Of a stretch of DNA of 64,000 bases, positions 37,201 to 49,700 are shown one piece after another. A program made the translations under genes and the position numbers. How positions within the stretch are numbered: position 1 is the first letter of the stretch; every line of letters begins with the position of its first letter. This DNA is from Trebouxia sp. TZW2008 (lineage: Eukaryota; Chlorophyta; Trebouxiophyceae; Trebouxiales; Trebouxiaceae), in the NCBI GenBank assembly GCA_002118135.1, contig BDIU01000359.1:1-64000 (forward strand), given 5' to 3'. The notes under the pieces were generated by a model. It searched no databases, was not told the origin of the DNA, and worked only from the letters and a program-made list of their open reading frames with translations.

Positions 37201-40200
37201 TTACGGCTTGCGACGTCTGGGTGCTTGAGCAGGCCTTGGTACTCCACAGCACGCTGCTGCAGGTCTGCATCCATGAAGTGGGAGTAGCGCTCGTACACTG
37301 CGCCCACCTGCTGGCGCAGCTGTGCATCGTTGGGGTCTGCCAGAAGCATCTTCAGGTACGCTGACAGCAGCAGTCCCTGCAAGCAAACATGTTGTATACA
37401 TCAGGCAAATCAGACGAAGCATCAGGTGAAGGGGTATCAGGTCCCAGCAATGACCCAATGCAGGCATCTGTCAGGAGCATATGCAGGTATACGGACAGCA
37501 ACAGTCACTTCAAGTGCACGCGTCATCTGATCAACTTTCATGCTGATGAGACTTCACGACCCTGGAAGGTGCATGCAGAAGCAGTATGCAAGGTTCAGCA
37601 TGCAGCTCTCAGAAACACCTTTGTAGGTGCAAGCAGCAGCCACAATCTGACCAGCAAGCAGCAAGTACAACTACTGAGGTGGTTGTGCCTTCTGACAATC
37701 ACTTGTGATTGGCAGTCTGTTGTGTGGACTCAGACACGATTCTGCCAGAACTGGCCTCTGACAAGAACACCAAAGCGCTGTGTGGCATGTAGAACAATAC
37801 AACTCCAAGCACCTGGACCTCTGGCAATACAGCAAGAACAACTTGCAATTTGTTTCATGCAAACGGCACAAAGTTCAGTCACCTTGGCCTCTGATGAGAC
37901 AGTCACAAAGCGCTCCTGGAGCAGGGTAAATTGATCCCTGAGAGGAACCTGCTGCACCTGCCTGCCATACTCACCCAGCAGGTAGGCAGCACAGCACACC
38001 AATGACTCATGTGCAGCACCCCTCTGTAGAGCCTCAAGTACCTGCATAGCACACCGCACTGGTCTGGCATGCAAGTGCGCATGGCTTGTTGTGGAGGGCA
38101 ATCAGGCTTACAGCAGCAGCAGCAGCAGGAGGAGCCATTGAAGCATCAACGCACAAAGAATTGTCCTGAAGGGAATTTTGAGACAGTTCATGACTCTGTC
38201 GTGGCATGGATGCAACGGTGGTCGTATCACAAGCAAGGATTTGAAGGAGGCTGAAGCACAGTTAATGCAGGCATGCAATTTCAGCTGAATCCCTCGCAGC
38301 ACCTTTACTATGCTGCAGCTTTGATGTGGATCAGTAGTATGCACATTGTCACTTAGCTGCTGAAGACTCACTGCTGGAGATGCACAAAACAAGCATAGAG
38401 CCACGCTAGCCAGACAACAGGGATGAGGCAATACACAGAGAGTGACAAGGCACAGTGGAAGTGACACAACTCACTGCACACAAGGTGATGTCAGCATAAT
38501 CAACGGACCTTGGTGGCTGCGTAGGTGTGCAGGTCATCATTGTTGGTGATGAGCTGCACTGTAGAGTGCCAGATGTCCTTTGTAGAGAACTCCCCGGCTC
38601 TCTCTATCAAGGTGATCATGACATCTGTGTACCACTCCAGGTCTGGGAAGAACCTACATCATATTGAGCATGTTGGCAACATTGGTGCTGTTCCAACACA
38701 GAACCTAATGCTTGCATGCGTCACTCCCAGCACAGATAAGTGTGAGCAGCGGCGCATTGGCAAGAATGTTGGGAACCTCTTAAATCCTCTGCATCCTTAT
38801 CAGACCCTCCTGGTGCATACAAAGTTTATCAAAAATAGTCTCACTTCTCGGCTCACCAAATGGTAGCTTCAGGAAGCAAAGGATGAGGCTCATATTTGAT
38901 GAGGTATGCATGAAGATAGAGTCTGAGTCAGGCCTGCAGAGAGGCGGCTGGCTTTCTGAGGCGTACTGTCACAGCCTAAGCCCTTACAGCCTGTCCTTGA
39001 CATGACTAGAGCTGCTGCAGCTGCAGCAGGGCTGCAAAAGGCAGCCCATGCACCATGACAGGAGTATGACAACTGCATCCATCCTTCAGAACAGGCAGCC
39101 AGCTGGCTTGTCTGTTTGGCGTAGTTGTACAAGACAAAACCGCATGCCAGCAGGTATCCGTCAAATGCTCAGGATCTCAGACTTCAGCGCTACACGGCAC
39201 CGCTGACTGATGTATGCATGCACAAGTCTCAGCAGCGGTTGAAGTGTTCAGGACGTTGCACAGTCAGCAGTGCCGTGGAATACTGAAACCACATTTGCCC
39301 AGCCATAATATTGCCTGCAGATGATTGAGTGGGTTGCAACGCTTGCATGAATAGAGTCTGGCCCTTGCAGTACGTGATTGAGTGCTTAATCAATTTTACA
39401 AGTTGTACTTGCGTGAATGCAACATAGATGATAAGTATAACCCAGGTGACTTCTTGATCTGCACAGCAGGGTCAGGACCCACACGGGGTTCCGCGATTTT
39501 GAAAGCGCCTTGCAGCCATGCACAGATGACTGACTGAGTGGATTGATGATTGCACAGAGGGCTGGATGTAAGTACGATGGCTCAATGGAAAGATGGGCAC
39601 ATGAAGGAATGAACGAATGCATGGAAGGCTGGCTGGAAGGAAGGGCCTGTTTTGCTTGCCTTTCAGCAAGGACAGCAGTCTTGAGGACCAGCTCATCCCG
39701 CATGGTGAAGTCTGCAATCTCCAGGTACTTGAGCAGTTCATCCACAATGTCGCGCACATTCTGGCTGTTACACATGGTGAACAGCAGGTCCAGACCACGC
39801 CGCCTGATACTGATGTCAGAATCCTTCAGTGTGGCAACAATGCTTTTTTGATGCCTGCACAGTTGCCCCCGCACAATGTCTGGGTACAGTCTTACTTGCC
39901 AGGAGGCAGATGCAAATGCTATGCATTGTTCATCAATCACGTATTTTCAGGCAATCTTAATAGTATAGAACAGCTTTGCTGCCCTGCTAATCATTTGCTG
40001 CATGACTTGCATGCGGCTACATGGCTGCACAGCCGTCGCCTACTGCATTTCTGACAAACCAGGAGTTACAAGCTGTCAACGCAGTCGTGCACGTCATAAG
40101 CGTGCTGTATCAGCCACAAGGGCCTCACACAGTGAAACAAAGATTGTGCAAGGAATACGCTACAACATGAAACGCCTTGCAGATGCTCAGTCTCACATGC

Positions 40201-43200
40201 TATCTTGCTCACAGCCCAACACATGGCTTGTAACAGTCAACAGCATGATGATCAGCCCCCATCAATGTGGCCTTTGTCGCAGTGCGCCTACTGTGTCTGA
40301 CACTAGTGCGGCTCTCACCTGTGAATGGTGTCAATGACAGCTGGCACCTCAGCCAAGCGCACCATGTTCTCCAAGCCCAGATACTTGATGTTGGGCTCCC
40401 TGACGCTGATGAACTTGCCCAGCAGGCTCACGCTGGCTTGCAGCAGTTCAGTATCTGCTTCCACGGCTAGAGCCAGAGCCACTGCCTCAAATACAATGGC
40501 ATGCTGGGCATTGTTCTTGTTGATGTTCTTGGCGACCTCATTGCCTGGGCAACAGGAAAGCACACTTCTGAGCCAGTGATAGATGGGCTTATGACATTTG
40601 CTCATGCGGGAACATGTGGGCAGCTGACCCTGCTGCTGGCAGAAAATTGCAGGTCAGGCAGCATAGCAACAGCAGACGTGTTTGTGTCAACACTTTGCCA
40701 ATTGCCTCAGCATCGAGAACCAAAAGCACTATGTTGCACATGCAGGAAAACTTGCATTGCTCTGCATACAATACATTGTGCACGTCAGCACTGATTGTAC
40801 TGCTGCCAGCAAGCATCCAGTCCAGCATCACTGTAGCTTGTCAGCCACTGGCGACTTGCTCATCAGACCCTTGGGATTTGAGCAATCAATGAGCAGGAGT
40901 CTGAACCACATGGCTAAAAAGTCACCTGTGATAATGCGCTTGAGCACATTCTCTAGGCCCTTGTTCACAGCTGGGTCATCTGGCACTGGGAAGTATTGCA
41001 GCACCCTCAAGCACTTGACCTGCAACCATGCAGATCTTGTCAATTGCTGGACATACATGCCTCAAGCAGCCATGACCAGCACACGTCTGAGAGCAGTATC
41101 CGCAAGACCCCACAATGGTGGCTTGGAGTCAAAAGTTTTGCCGCTCACACATACATTGTGCCTGACACAGATGCACAGAACTGACATGACATGACATGTC
41201 AACAGGCGCCACACCAGATGCGCAGGTGCATTAAGGCGCAGCAGAGAGCTGTGTGTTGTAGCTTGACTGTGCACAGGAGGTGAGCTTTGCACCTGAAGCC
41301 AGGGGGATGCAATGCCATAGTAGGTGTAGTCAGGGGACACCTCCCTGTTCTTGAGTCGCTCTAGCAACTTGACTAGCTTGCCAGTCAAGCCTTCATAGCC
41401 TGCGCACCAAAGGCAGTGCATTGTCAAATGCTCATGACCTGACATGCAATGCAACACAACAACCGCAAACCGCAACAAGACTTGGGATACCCCGCACAAG
41501 GATCCTGTGATCATTCTGACGCAAACATGCACCTGTTGTTGTTGAAAGAAGTCTGCATGACAAGGCAGTTGAACTGCCAATTTGACAAGCTTGTACCAGT
41601 CTGTGAGACGTCTAGTGACTTCGAAGGTGTTGTTGCATACCTTCATAATTTCTTGAGACAATGCCCAACAACAGGGTGACAACTGCCATCAGCACTCCCA
41701 AATCCCTCTCCTCCAGTAGGCCTCCCTGAGACATGCAGCTCAATGAGTCCATGGCTAGACAAGGCATTGCTTCAACAGCAGGCTTCTATGCAGGGAACAG
41801 CTTTGACGTCGTATAAGGCTAGATGGATTGAATTATGCTGTTCTTTTGCAATGTCTATGCAATTCATTTTACAATCATGTTCTGCATTGTGTGTATGCCA
41901 TGCAGATGAAAGCGTGGGACGATTTTGCACATTTGCATGTTTGAAGACACACACTTTTCAAGAGAGCAGTGTCACACAGCATTTCCCCAGGCAACAGGGT
42001 GTTTGCTTTGAGTCTTAGATCACTGGCTCACCAGCTTGACTGACCACTGGTCCGGTGCTAGCATGTCAGCATCTGGGCCTGCCTTTCTCAGCAGCCTCAG
42101 CAGACACAGAGCTGCCTTCTTGCGAATGATTGGGCGCACTGCTCCGTTGGTCTGAAACACTCACCACACACACATCAAAATATGATCTGACAGCGCACAC
42201 TGGGCACAGAAAAGTTGATGTCTCATCAACTCACATTACAGAACATGTTTTGTGAATGACATGTGCAGCAGCGGCGCACATTTACTTTGCCTTCCCAGAG
42301 ATGCGTCAAGACACCAGTTGTTAACAGACTATGTCTGATGAGCCACAGATATCCACAGATATCAAGTGACGAAAGGTGAAGAACAGAAGCATAGGCTGCA
42401 TGCAGATGGGTGTCTTACCACAAGTGCCATGACATCCACAGCCAGCAGGGATGCCATCTCCTGGCCACCAACTGCATCACCACAAAGCAGAAATGATTTG
42501 AGTGTGGCTTGGGCATCCATGTATGCATGCATCCTGACAAGTGTTGGAGGTAGCGATGTACAAAGTGGATCTGGTGGATGCATGGGAGCAAGCCTTACCA
42601 TTGCCAATAAATGACAAAGCTAAGCATTGGAACGCCTCATTTCTAGATATGAGGTCATTTCTGATTGAGTTGATGATGAGTCGCAAAAACTCATCTTTCT
42701 GCAGCAGGTGCAAAAAACTCAGCAGCAGCTGATCAGGTGCGCCATTGCTTGTGCTGTATGCCAATTTGATGACACATCTTACAGATCTGTGTCATACCTC
42801 TGTCAATAGAACTGAACAAGCCATATACCCCACTTGCTTCTCTGCATACCTGCATACATACAATGACAGTGGTTCACAATGTGCATCAAGGCATTGAGCA
42901 TGACTTGATCTTGTTTAGCATGTGCAAACTCACTTGTTCACAGGTATGAGGTCAGCTGCCTGTTTGTGTCCAAACTCCACGTCGTATCCCAGCATGTAAA
43001 TGTACAGCAGCTTCCAGACATACTTCTTTTTGTCATACTCTGCAAGTTGCAATGTTGTGTGAGTATACCCGACAGCAAAGGCTTGCTGAGCACGCCCAAT
43101 CAGTAAGGCCAGGTTTGCACCTGACAAGACGTTGCCGGAGGCAAACTTTTTCCGTATCTTGCCGAGCTCCTTGTCAACTCTCAGCTGCTCTTGTTCTTTG

Positions 43201-43338
43201 TTCGAGCAGTTCCTGATATCAGAAATGAAGACCTGCGCGTTTGTGACGAGCGTCAAAAAAGCATCAAAGGTGGGTTTGACTTCACGCACAAGCACGCTAG
43301 GTCACCTGCAGACCACGCATATTTACGAGTTTCGCCAT
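31235..43338 (-). CDS. AP2A: AP-2 complex subunit alpha (alpha-adaptin)
   Basis: Exons on the minus strand: 43338-43306, 43232-43121, 43039-42934, 42849-42798, 42698-42599, 42471-42419, 42151-42032, 41725-41641, 41399-41293, 41019-40926, 40544-40319, 39854-39660, 38653-38509, 38041-37883, 37376-37134, 36467-36293, 35514-35413, 34778-34609, 33559-33389, 32732-32546, 31875-31697, 31366-31235; 2,946 nt, 981 residues, all phases agree and the length is normal for the family. The trunk (1-610) starts MAKLVNMRGLQVFISDIRNC and keeps KKKYVWKLLYIYMLGYDVEF, YTYYGIASPWLQ, GKFISVREPNIKYLGLENM and QRAVEY. The hinge is about 611-702. The appendage follows (DWFRKLCQ, GVLYEDQYLQVGLKTQYQG, FFSRWRAIAGPP). The protein builds the AP-2 adaptor for clathrin endocytosis at the plasma membrane. 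Two introns appear to use GC donors (after 39660 and after 34609). Confidence 0.95.
31875..32330 (-). repeat. Three extra copies of the start of an AP-2 alpha exon
   Basis: The real exon begins at 31875 (GACTGCAG|GC, encoding GPPQKVGERVTRVTPVAKGP). Copies with the same acceptor start at 32020, 32165 and 32303, spaced 145, 145 and 138 bp, all inside the preceding intron. The copy at 32020 reads GPPQKVGGRGTRVTPIAKSP and then reaches a stop, with no donor. Confidence 0.93.
33060..33420 (-). repeat. Tandem copies of the 3' end of AP-2 alpha exon 33559-33389
   Basis: The exon end (QRLDPKQQVQ, then GTTTGC) is repeated downstream in the intron at about 33236-33275 and 33092-33130, with the flanking intron sequence (AGGCCTAGCATGGCA) also repeated. 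The spacing is about 150 bp. Confidence 0.85.
33533..34200 (-). repeat. Six copies of the acceptor and first codons of AP-2 alpha exon 33559-33389
   Basis: The motif (C)GCAG|GTGGGACTGAAGACGC, or a close variant, begins exons or pseudo-exons at 33559 (real), 33643, 33806, 33890, 34039 and 34188. A larger unit of 247 bp contains two of them (33559 and 33643 against 33806 and 33890). The extra copies are cut off after about nine codons; the one at 33643 then meets a stop. Confidence 0.93.
34822..34922 (-). repeat. Pseudo-exon copy of AP-2 alpha exon 34778-34609
   Basis: The copy starts at 34922 after CTTTGCAG, 144 bp upstream of the real acceptor. It reads SVVDPFATRAGPPQGTPTST, then SEPVQPIG, and ends in TAA. 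The real exon reads SVADPFATRAGPPQGAPTSP, then SEPVRPIG. Confidence 0.9.
35581..35659 (-). repeat. Pseudo-exon or alternative copy of AP-2 alpha hinge exon 35514-35413
   Basis: The copy starts at 35659 after TGTGCAG, 145 bp upstream of the real acceptor, and encodes EHNSNTGAAALSPPPPPSRS (real exon: ESNGNTTAAAPSPPPPASRN). It is open, but the only nearby GT (GTCAGC) is in the wrong phase to join the next exon, so inclusion would need another donor. Confidence 0.8.
36930..37145 (-). repeat. Three 92-bp tandem copies of an AP-2 alpha exon end
   Basis: The real exon ends at 37134 (RRMAEKE, then GTCAGT). The same exon end and donor recur at 37042 and 36950, exactly 92 bp apart each time, within the following intron. 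The copies are diverged but readable. Confidence 0.92.
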
Positions 43339-43740
43339 GATGGCGAACTTGTTTCGCTTTCACAGTGGTGTGGGATCCAAAGTCGCAGCGCAAGCTGCAC
43401 TGTCCGAGGTTCCCTCACGCACTCAAAGAATTGTGTCATTGAGTCTCAAACGCCCTGGTCTGCTTGAAACACTCGCCCTCACCAATCGCCCTGTTAGTCA
43501 TCCACGCCCAGTTGCTTGCAAGTAGACAGCCTTGTTAACAGGCAATGCTTTCACAGCAAAGGGACTTGCGCTCGGGGCATGCCCCGACGGCACTATGTGA
43601 TGCTGCATGACACCCTTATCACGTGTTGCGAGCATCGTTCCCGTCGGCGCAGCAAGCGGAAAGCACTTGTTGGGTGACGGGGTTCGGTCAAACAGCGAGT
43701 TCATAGCAGCGATACCGCAGCTTTTCAGATTCTGTCAAGC
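43339..43740. promoter_or_regulatory. Divergent promoter between AP-2 alpha and the giant coiled-coil gene
   Basis: There are 402 bp between the AP-2 alpha start (43338) and the coiled-coil start (43741). The region is CG-dense compared with nearby introns. The plus-strand frame 43337-43525 (MMANLFRFHSG) falls here and is more likely 5' untranslated sequence of AP-2 alpha read backwards. Confidence 0.5.
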
Positions 43741-46700
43741 ATGTCCGCCACATACAATCTCAAGCTCATCAAGACAGGCTTTGCTGCAATTGATTGCGTG
43801 GGCAAAGTAAGCAATACTCTCAGCAATGTCTGTTCGGCAACTAGATCGGCATGCAGCGTGAAATTCGCACATGTTGCGATCCAACACTGACTGCATTTGG
43901 CACTGCATCGTTGCAGCTGATCAAAACGAAGTGCCAATTTTCACAAGTCATTGTGATTCAAACGAGCAGGCAGGCGTACGAGTCTTGCTTGTTGTGGCAA
44001 CTCTTGTTGCAACTTGTAGGTCACCCCAGACACGCTTGTTCTGAGCAGAAAAGGAGGAGAGGTGATCTTCAAGCTGCCGTTGGACTGTTTGCTGACAGCT
44101 GCACAGCCAAGCCCTGCTGTGATAGATGTTCAGGTACTGTGTTACACAGAGCTGCAGCCAGCACTTTTGTGAAGCACTTTGGTGTGCGTGACTTGTGCGG
44201 CAACCTGACTGATCTGCATCATCAATGCACGCAGAGTATGACATTCTATGCTCCCCTGACCTTGAGCCAACCCTTGACCAAACACCAGTCAAAGCAGAAG
44301 GCAAAGTTGCAGTCATCCACAAAAAGCTGCTTTGCAGGTCTTGCTGCCAGACAAGAGGGCTGGCAAGCTCAAGCTGCAAGCTGCTGGAGTTGGGCGACCC
44401 ATCTCTGAGCTGTATGGCCGCCTCACAAAGGTGTGTCAAAGTGGCAGCACGTCGCTGACTGCTACCACTAGCTATGGGCTTACACTTCTCACTCATGGCA
44501 AACGCCACACTCAAGCACCTTGATGCCAATGCATGCTAGCACTGGTAGCATCTGTGAGCTTCCAGACAATGACACTCTCCTTCAGCCGCATGACTGACAC
44601 CCTTTTGCTGCAGCTTTGCTTATCACCCACGCTTTGATCAAACTCTAGTCTACCAAACTGTTTTGTTGTCACGACGCCTGCATTGGCGTCCACCCAGGTT
44701 CCCTGACATTGAACATTCCTTACTCAAAACTCCCGCTGCAGTAACAATGCAGTGAGAGCGGCTAGTTGCATTGTCCTTGCAACCAGGATGTTCTTATGTT
44801 GAGCGTCTCTATGGCCAAAAGTCACTGTACGTGCATGAACAAAGGCACCTGTACCTTGCAGTTGATTGAGGGCACAAAGGGCAAAAGGCACAGGCTAGTC
44901 AGCATTGTAAACAACATGCAAACAGCCGAGTCCCTGAAGATGCAGTCAGTCATGCTGGGAGGGGAGGCTGACCCCTCAGCCTTTATGACTGAGGTTGGGC
45001 CCTTTCCATATGACGCTTTCAGGGTGCAAGAGGCAAATGCACCAGGCCGTAGGGCCTCCAAGGAGCTGCTGCCTCAGCTGTCTCTGCCACAGGTGAGCCA
45101 TGCACTTGGCTTTACTATAAGACATTGCCTCTGTGTGATGTCATACTTTCGCCAGCAGATTTTGTGCCATGTACAACAAGCTCCTTTGAGTTTTCAGATT
45201 GAAGGAATGGCTGAGTGGCTGAAGCCATTGGTTTGCTAAATCAACATACAACGTTGCTGTACCATGGGAGTGATTGTGAAGTGCAGTACATTATCCAGCG
45301 TTCCCACACGCGAAGCTGTATGCCCTTTGCTTGAGTCAATGCCCAATCCTGACTCGAAGAAACACAGTCATCAGACAAGCTCCTTTTGGTGTGGCAGGGA
45401 ACACAGTACTTGGCGCCCACTCAGTCTTCCCTTGCCAAGCAGCGCACCCTTGACGAGCTGCCCTCACCCACAAAGGCCCCACCCCCCTTCTCCCCGTCAG
45501 CAGTACCCACCTCCCCCATGGGGGTTCCCTATGAGCCTATGCTACAGAGGGGACCATCTTTTGCTGAGTCCCTAAGGTAAGTTCAGTGGGTTCTTGCTCT
45601 GACAACAAAGTGTGTTATCAAGAAGTCATCCTTTCAACAAAAACCATTTTCTCCAGAAGTATCAGTGCAGTGTGCAGAGATGCAAGCATCAGCTCCAAAT
45701 TGCGCATTCCTCCTGACAAGCCTGTGCTTATGTCAAGCATGCCTGTAGCAAGTGATGACTTTGGCTGCACCTGCATAAGGGCGCAGTACACACACTAGAC
45801 ATGCATGCCACACATCAGCATAAACATGTTTTCATGACAGGCTTGACTGCTGCAAGAATCCTGACACTACAATCCCGTCTCAAGTCTGTGGTGTATGTGC
45901 AACTTATTGCAGTCCCTTTTGTGCAAGCAATTACTGTGCATGCACCTGGCAGGGTCATGAAAGCTCGTTAGCAAGCATTTAAACGATGATTGTGACGTCT
46001 GAATGTGCATCAGGACAAGCCAGGATGGGAGCTGGTCAGGACTACAATCCAACCCAAGCTCCCCTGACAAGACTCGCCGCTTGCAGCTTGGGATGACCAG
46101 ATCTAATAGCCAAGGGGTAGGCTCAACTACCTGTTGCTGCTGTGTGTTGTTGTGCTCACATGGCACACGCATCTGGATGCACAGATTTGGCTGAAAGTTG
46201 ACCTTGCAAGGCTACCAGACTTCCGAAAGCCAATGTTGAATCAGAGCCGTGTCACACATGTTTCAGGCATATTATGCATGAAATGGCCTGTTAAACGAAC
46301 AATTCAAATTGAAGCATCAGCTGCCAATATGATTGGCCAGCTGTACTCATGCTTGCTGTTAGCTGCATGCAAAATCCTCCAGCGAGGGTAGCAGTTCAAA
46401 GCAGTCCTGATGATGTCTCTACAACCCTCACTGCACCCCTGTGCCACCATGATCAGTTGATTAATACTGTCATCATGATCAGTGTTGTCAGTGTCACTGT
46501 CATTCGTATTCTTTTTGTTGTCATCACACCTACACCCCCTGGGTTTTGCAGACAAGGGGCCCACTCATGCCAGCCAGTGACCTGCAGTCCCAGCTGAACG
46601 ACATGCTGGACGACTCAGCCTCTGACACCAGCTCCCTGCAAGCCTCCCCCGCCCCCAAACCCCTGCTGCGCCCCAGCCCCAGCCCCCCAGGACCCCCCCT

Positions 46701-49700
46701 GGGACTCCTTCAGCAGCCCTCTGCCTCGCCCTTTGCAGCAGCCCCTCAGCAGCGCGGCATAGTGCCAGAACTAGCTGGCAGTGGGTCAAGCTTGCAGCGT
46801 ATGGTGATGGCTTCTGATGATGTGGAACTGGAAGGGCTTCGGGTGCAGGGGCCAGGGCAGAATCAAGGGCAACAGCAGCAGATTACTGTGCTTGAGGGCC
46901 AACTGCAGGTATGTAGGTGCATGACCATCTTGATGTCAGTTGACAGTGTCACACAACAGACTAACTTGGTCTGGGCACGATGCCGTGGTTTGCTGATTAG
47001 GTTCAACGAGCCATACAAACATGTACGCAAAGCAGTGCTGTAGCATAAACCTGAAGGCATGAAGAGTGTGAGACTGTGATTCAACTGCATTTTGTCTGCG
47101 ACCTGGCACAAGCCAGGCCGTGTTTAGGTGCCTGACTTGTTCCCACAGATCTTGAACTCACACTGGCGACAGAGCAGAAGGCATGCTTACTTCATTGTGA
47201 TGTGGTCTGTTGTGCTCCTGAGTTGTAGCCTCAGCTCATGTGTATAGTGGCCATATTGGTATGGATGATTGCAGGTGGCCCTCAGCCAGCTGCAGGAGCA
47301 AGAGTCTGCTAATGCCAAGCTGCAGGCAACAGCCCAGCAAGCAAATCAGGTGTGAGATTGCTCACGTTACTGATGCAATCACAGCATGCGGTCAGAATTG
47401 TGACCCTGCATCGCGCCCGCATGTGATAGCATGCCACTGCTTCAGTAATCTTTGCATTGCTCACAAGCGCAGCTGGAAGGCTCATCCACCGTTCATCAAG
47501 CTATTTTGTCTTGAAGATTGTGATTGTTGTGTGGCCTTATCAAACAGCAGAAAATCCACCTTGTCGTACATCATCAATGCATTTCATGTGCACAAGCATG
47601 GTGCAGCACAGCTGTCATGTGCCAGCCTGACCACTGCCAGAAACTCATGCACATGACATATGGCAAGCATGTGACACACTTTGCTCTGAAAGCATTGTAT
47701 GTGGCTATGCAGGCTCAGGCAGCAAGCCAAGCAGAGCTGCAGGCAGTCCAAGCGGAGCTACAGCGTGCACGCAGCGAATGATAAATGTGTGACATCTCAT
47801 GTGTCTGAAAGCAACTTCTTACGGCTGTGCAGGCTCAAGCAGCAAGCCAAGCAGAGCTGAAGGCAGTGCAAGCTGAGCTACAGGGGGCAACTGAGATGCT
47901 GGACACCATGCAGCAGATGGCCAGCAGCAGCATGCAAGGTCAAGAGGATGCTCAGAAGCAGATGGACGCCCTGACCGCTCAACTACAAGCTGCCATTCAG
48001 GTAGCCATGATGATTAGACTCTGTGTGTCAGCCAAGTCAGATGAATTCACATGGCCCTCATCTTCATCATGTGCTGTCACAGCACATGTGAACAAGCAAT
48101 GAGTCGAATTCATGTTGTAAATTTGCATGACCTTTGCGTCATCAGGGTATTGTGAGGCATCATGCCTTTGCGTGACGCAAGTGTAGCTTAGCGGTAAGGT
48201 CAGTATCTGTAATGATCTGTCACGTCGTGTGCCACCCCACTTGCCACATCAGCTGCCATGTCAGCTGCCATGCTTGCACTAAGCTTGCTTCAGCTGCTGT
48301 CTGCCGTTAACCATGAGAGCATGACAGTTCAGTAAAGTCATTGTCCTACGACAGCATGGCTGGCTGGCAAGGCACATGACACTTAGTCAAGCAGGAAAAG
48401 TGCACATGCTCAATGTTTTATGCTGCAACACAGGAGCGCCAGAAGATGAAACAGCGTCTTGAAGCCAGTGTCAGTTCTGAGGACAACCTCCAGCAGCAGC
48501 TTGATGCCCAGCAGCGGCAGGTTGATGATGCAAATCAGCATTGTGAGGCGCTACAGAAAGCCAGACAAGAAGCAGAAGATGAGCTTCAAGAGGCCATGCA
48601 GATGGCCCAGGACAGCATGGAGTCCAGCGGGCTTGCCCTCCGCAATGCTGAAGCTCGGATCAGCGAGCTCGAGCGGCTGCTGGCCGAAGCTCGGCGGCAG
48701 CTAGCGGTCGTGCAGATTCAGCTGGCCGACACTCAAAAGGAGCTCGAAGCCGCCAAAACGCAGCTGCGGGATAGTCAGCAGGGGCTGAGCAGCTCGGAAG
48801 AAATGCTGGCGGAGATCCAGCGGCAGCTGAGCGCAGCACAGAAGCAGTTTGCTGGCAGTCAGAAAGAGCTGAGTGCCTCCCAACGCCAATGGGCAGAAGC
48901 CCAAAAGGAAGGGACCATCCTCAAAGGGCAGCTTGAGGCCTGTCAAAGGGAACTTGCCGATGGCCAAAGGGAGCTTGGGTCCACTGCAAGCAGCCTCGCT
49001 GTAAGCCAAAGGGAACTGGCCTCAAAAACCAGCCAGCTTGCCGAGAGTCAGGCAGATCTGACAAGCACCAAGCAACAGCTTTCAGAGTCCCAGGCAGAAG
49101 CAGCCAGCAGTAAGCAGCAGTTGGCAGACAAGCAGAAGGCTCTCAGCACAGCCGAAAGGCAGCTTGCTGACACAAAAAGGGAAGCCAGCAATGCTCAAGG
49201 GCAGCTTGCAGAGCACCAGCAGCAGCTGACCAGCACAAAGGGTCAGGTTGGTGACAGCCAAAGGGAGGTTGCTTCCCTCAGAAGGCAGCTTGCTGACAGT
49301 CAGAGGGAACTGACCACAGCCCAAGATCAGCTTGCCGACAGTGAAAGAGAGACCAATGCCTTGCAAAGCCATCTCAAGGAGAGTCGAGATGGCTTGAGCA
49401 CTGCCAAGGGGCAACTGGCAGACAGTCAAAGGGCAACAGGCACTCTCGAAGGGCAGCTGGCAGACCTGCAAAGGGAGCTGAGCACTGCCAAGGAGCAGCT
49501 TGACGCCAGTCAGCATGTGGCTACCACCGCTTCACAGCAGCTAGCAGATCAGCGCAGGGACCACAGCACTGCCAAAGTCCAGCTTGCAGATGCTCAGAGG
49601 GACCTCAAACACACGCAGGAGCAGCTAACAGACCGAGAGCAGAAGCTCAGCCAGTGCCAAACTCAGCTTACCCAGTCTCAGAAGGACCACAGCAGTGCCA

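Noticed and set aside
43337..43525. 62-residue plus-strand ORF starting MMANLFRFHSG
   Set aside because: It overlaps the AP-2 alpha start codon in antisense and ends before the coiled-coil gene; no splice sites or domain.
48170..48250. tRNA-like D-arm motif (GTAGCTTAGCGGTAAGG)
   Set aside because: No matching acceptor stem, anticodon arm or TTCGA-type T-loop follows at the right distance.
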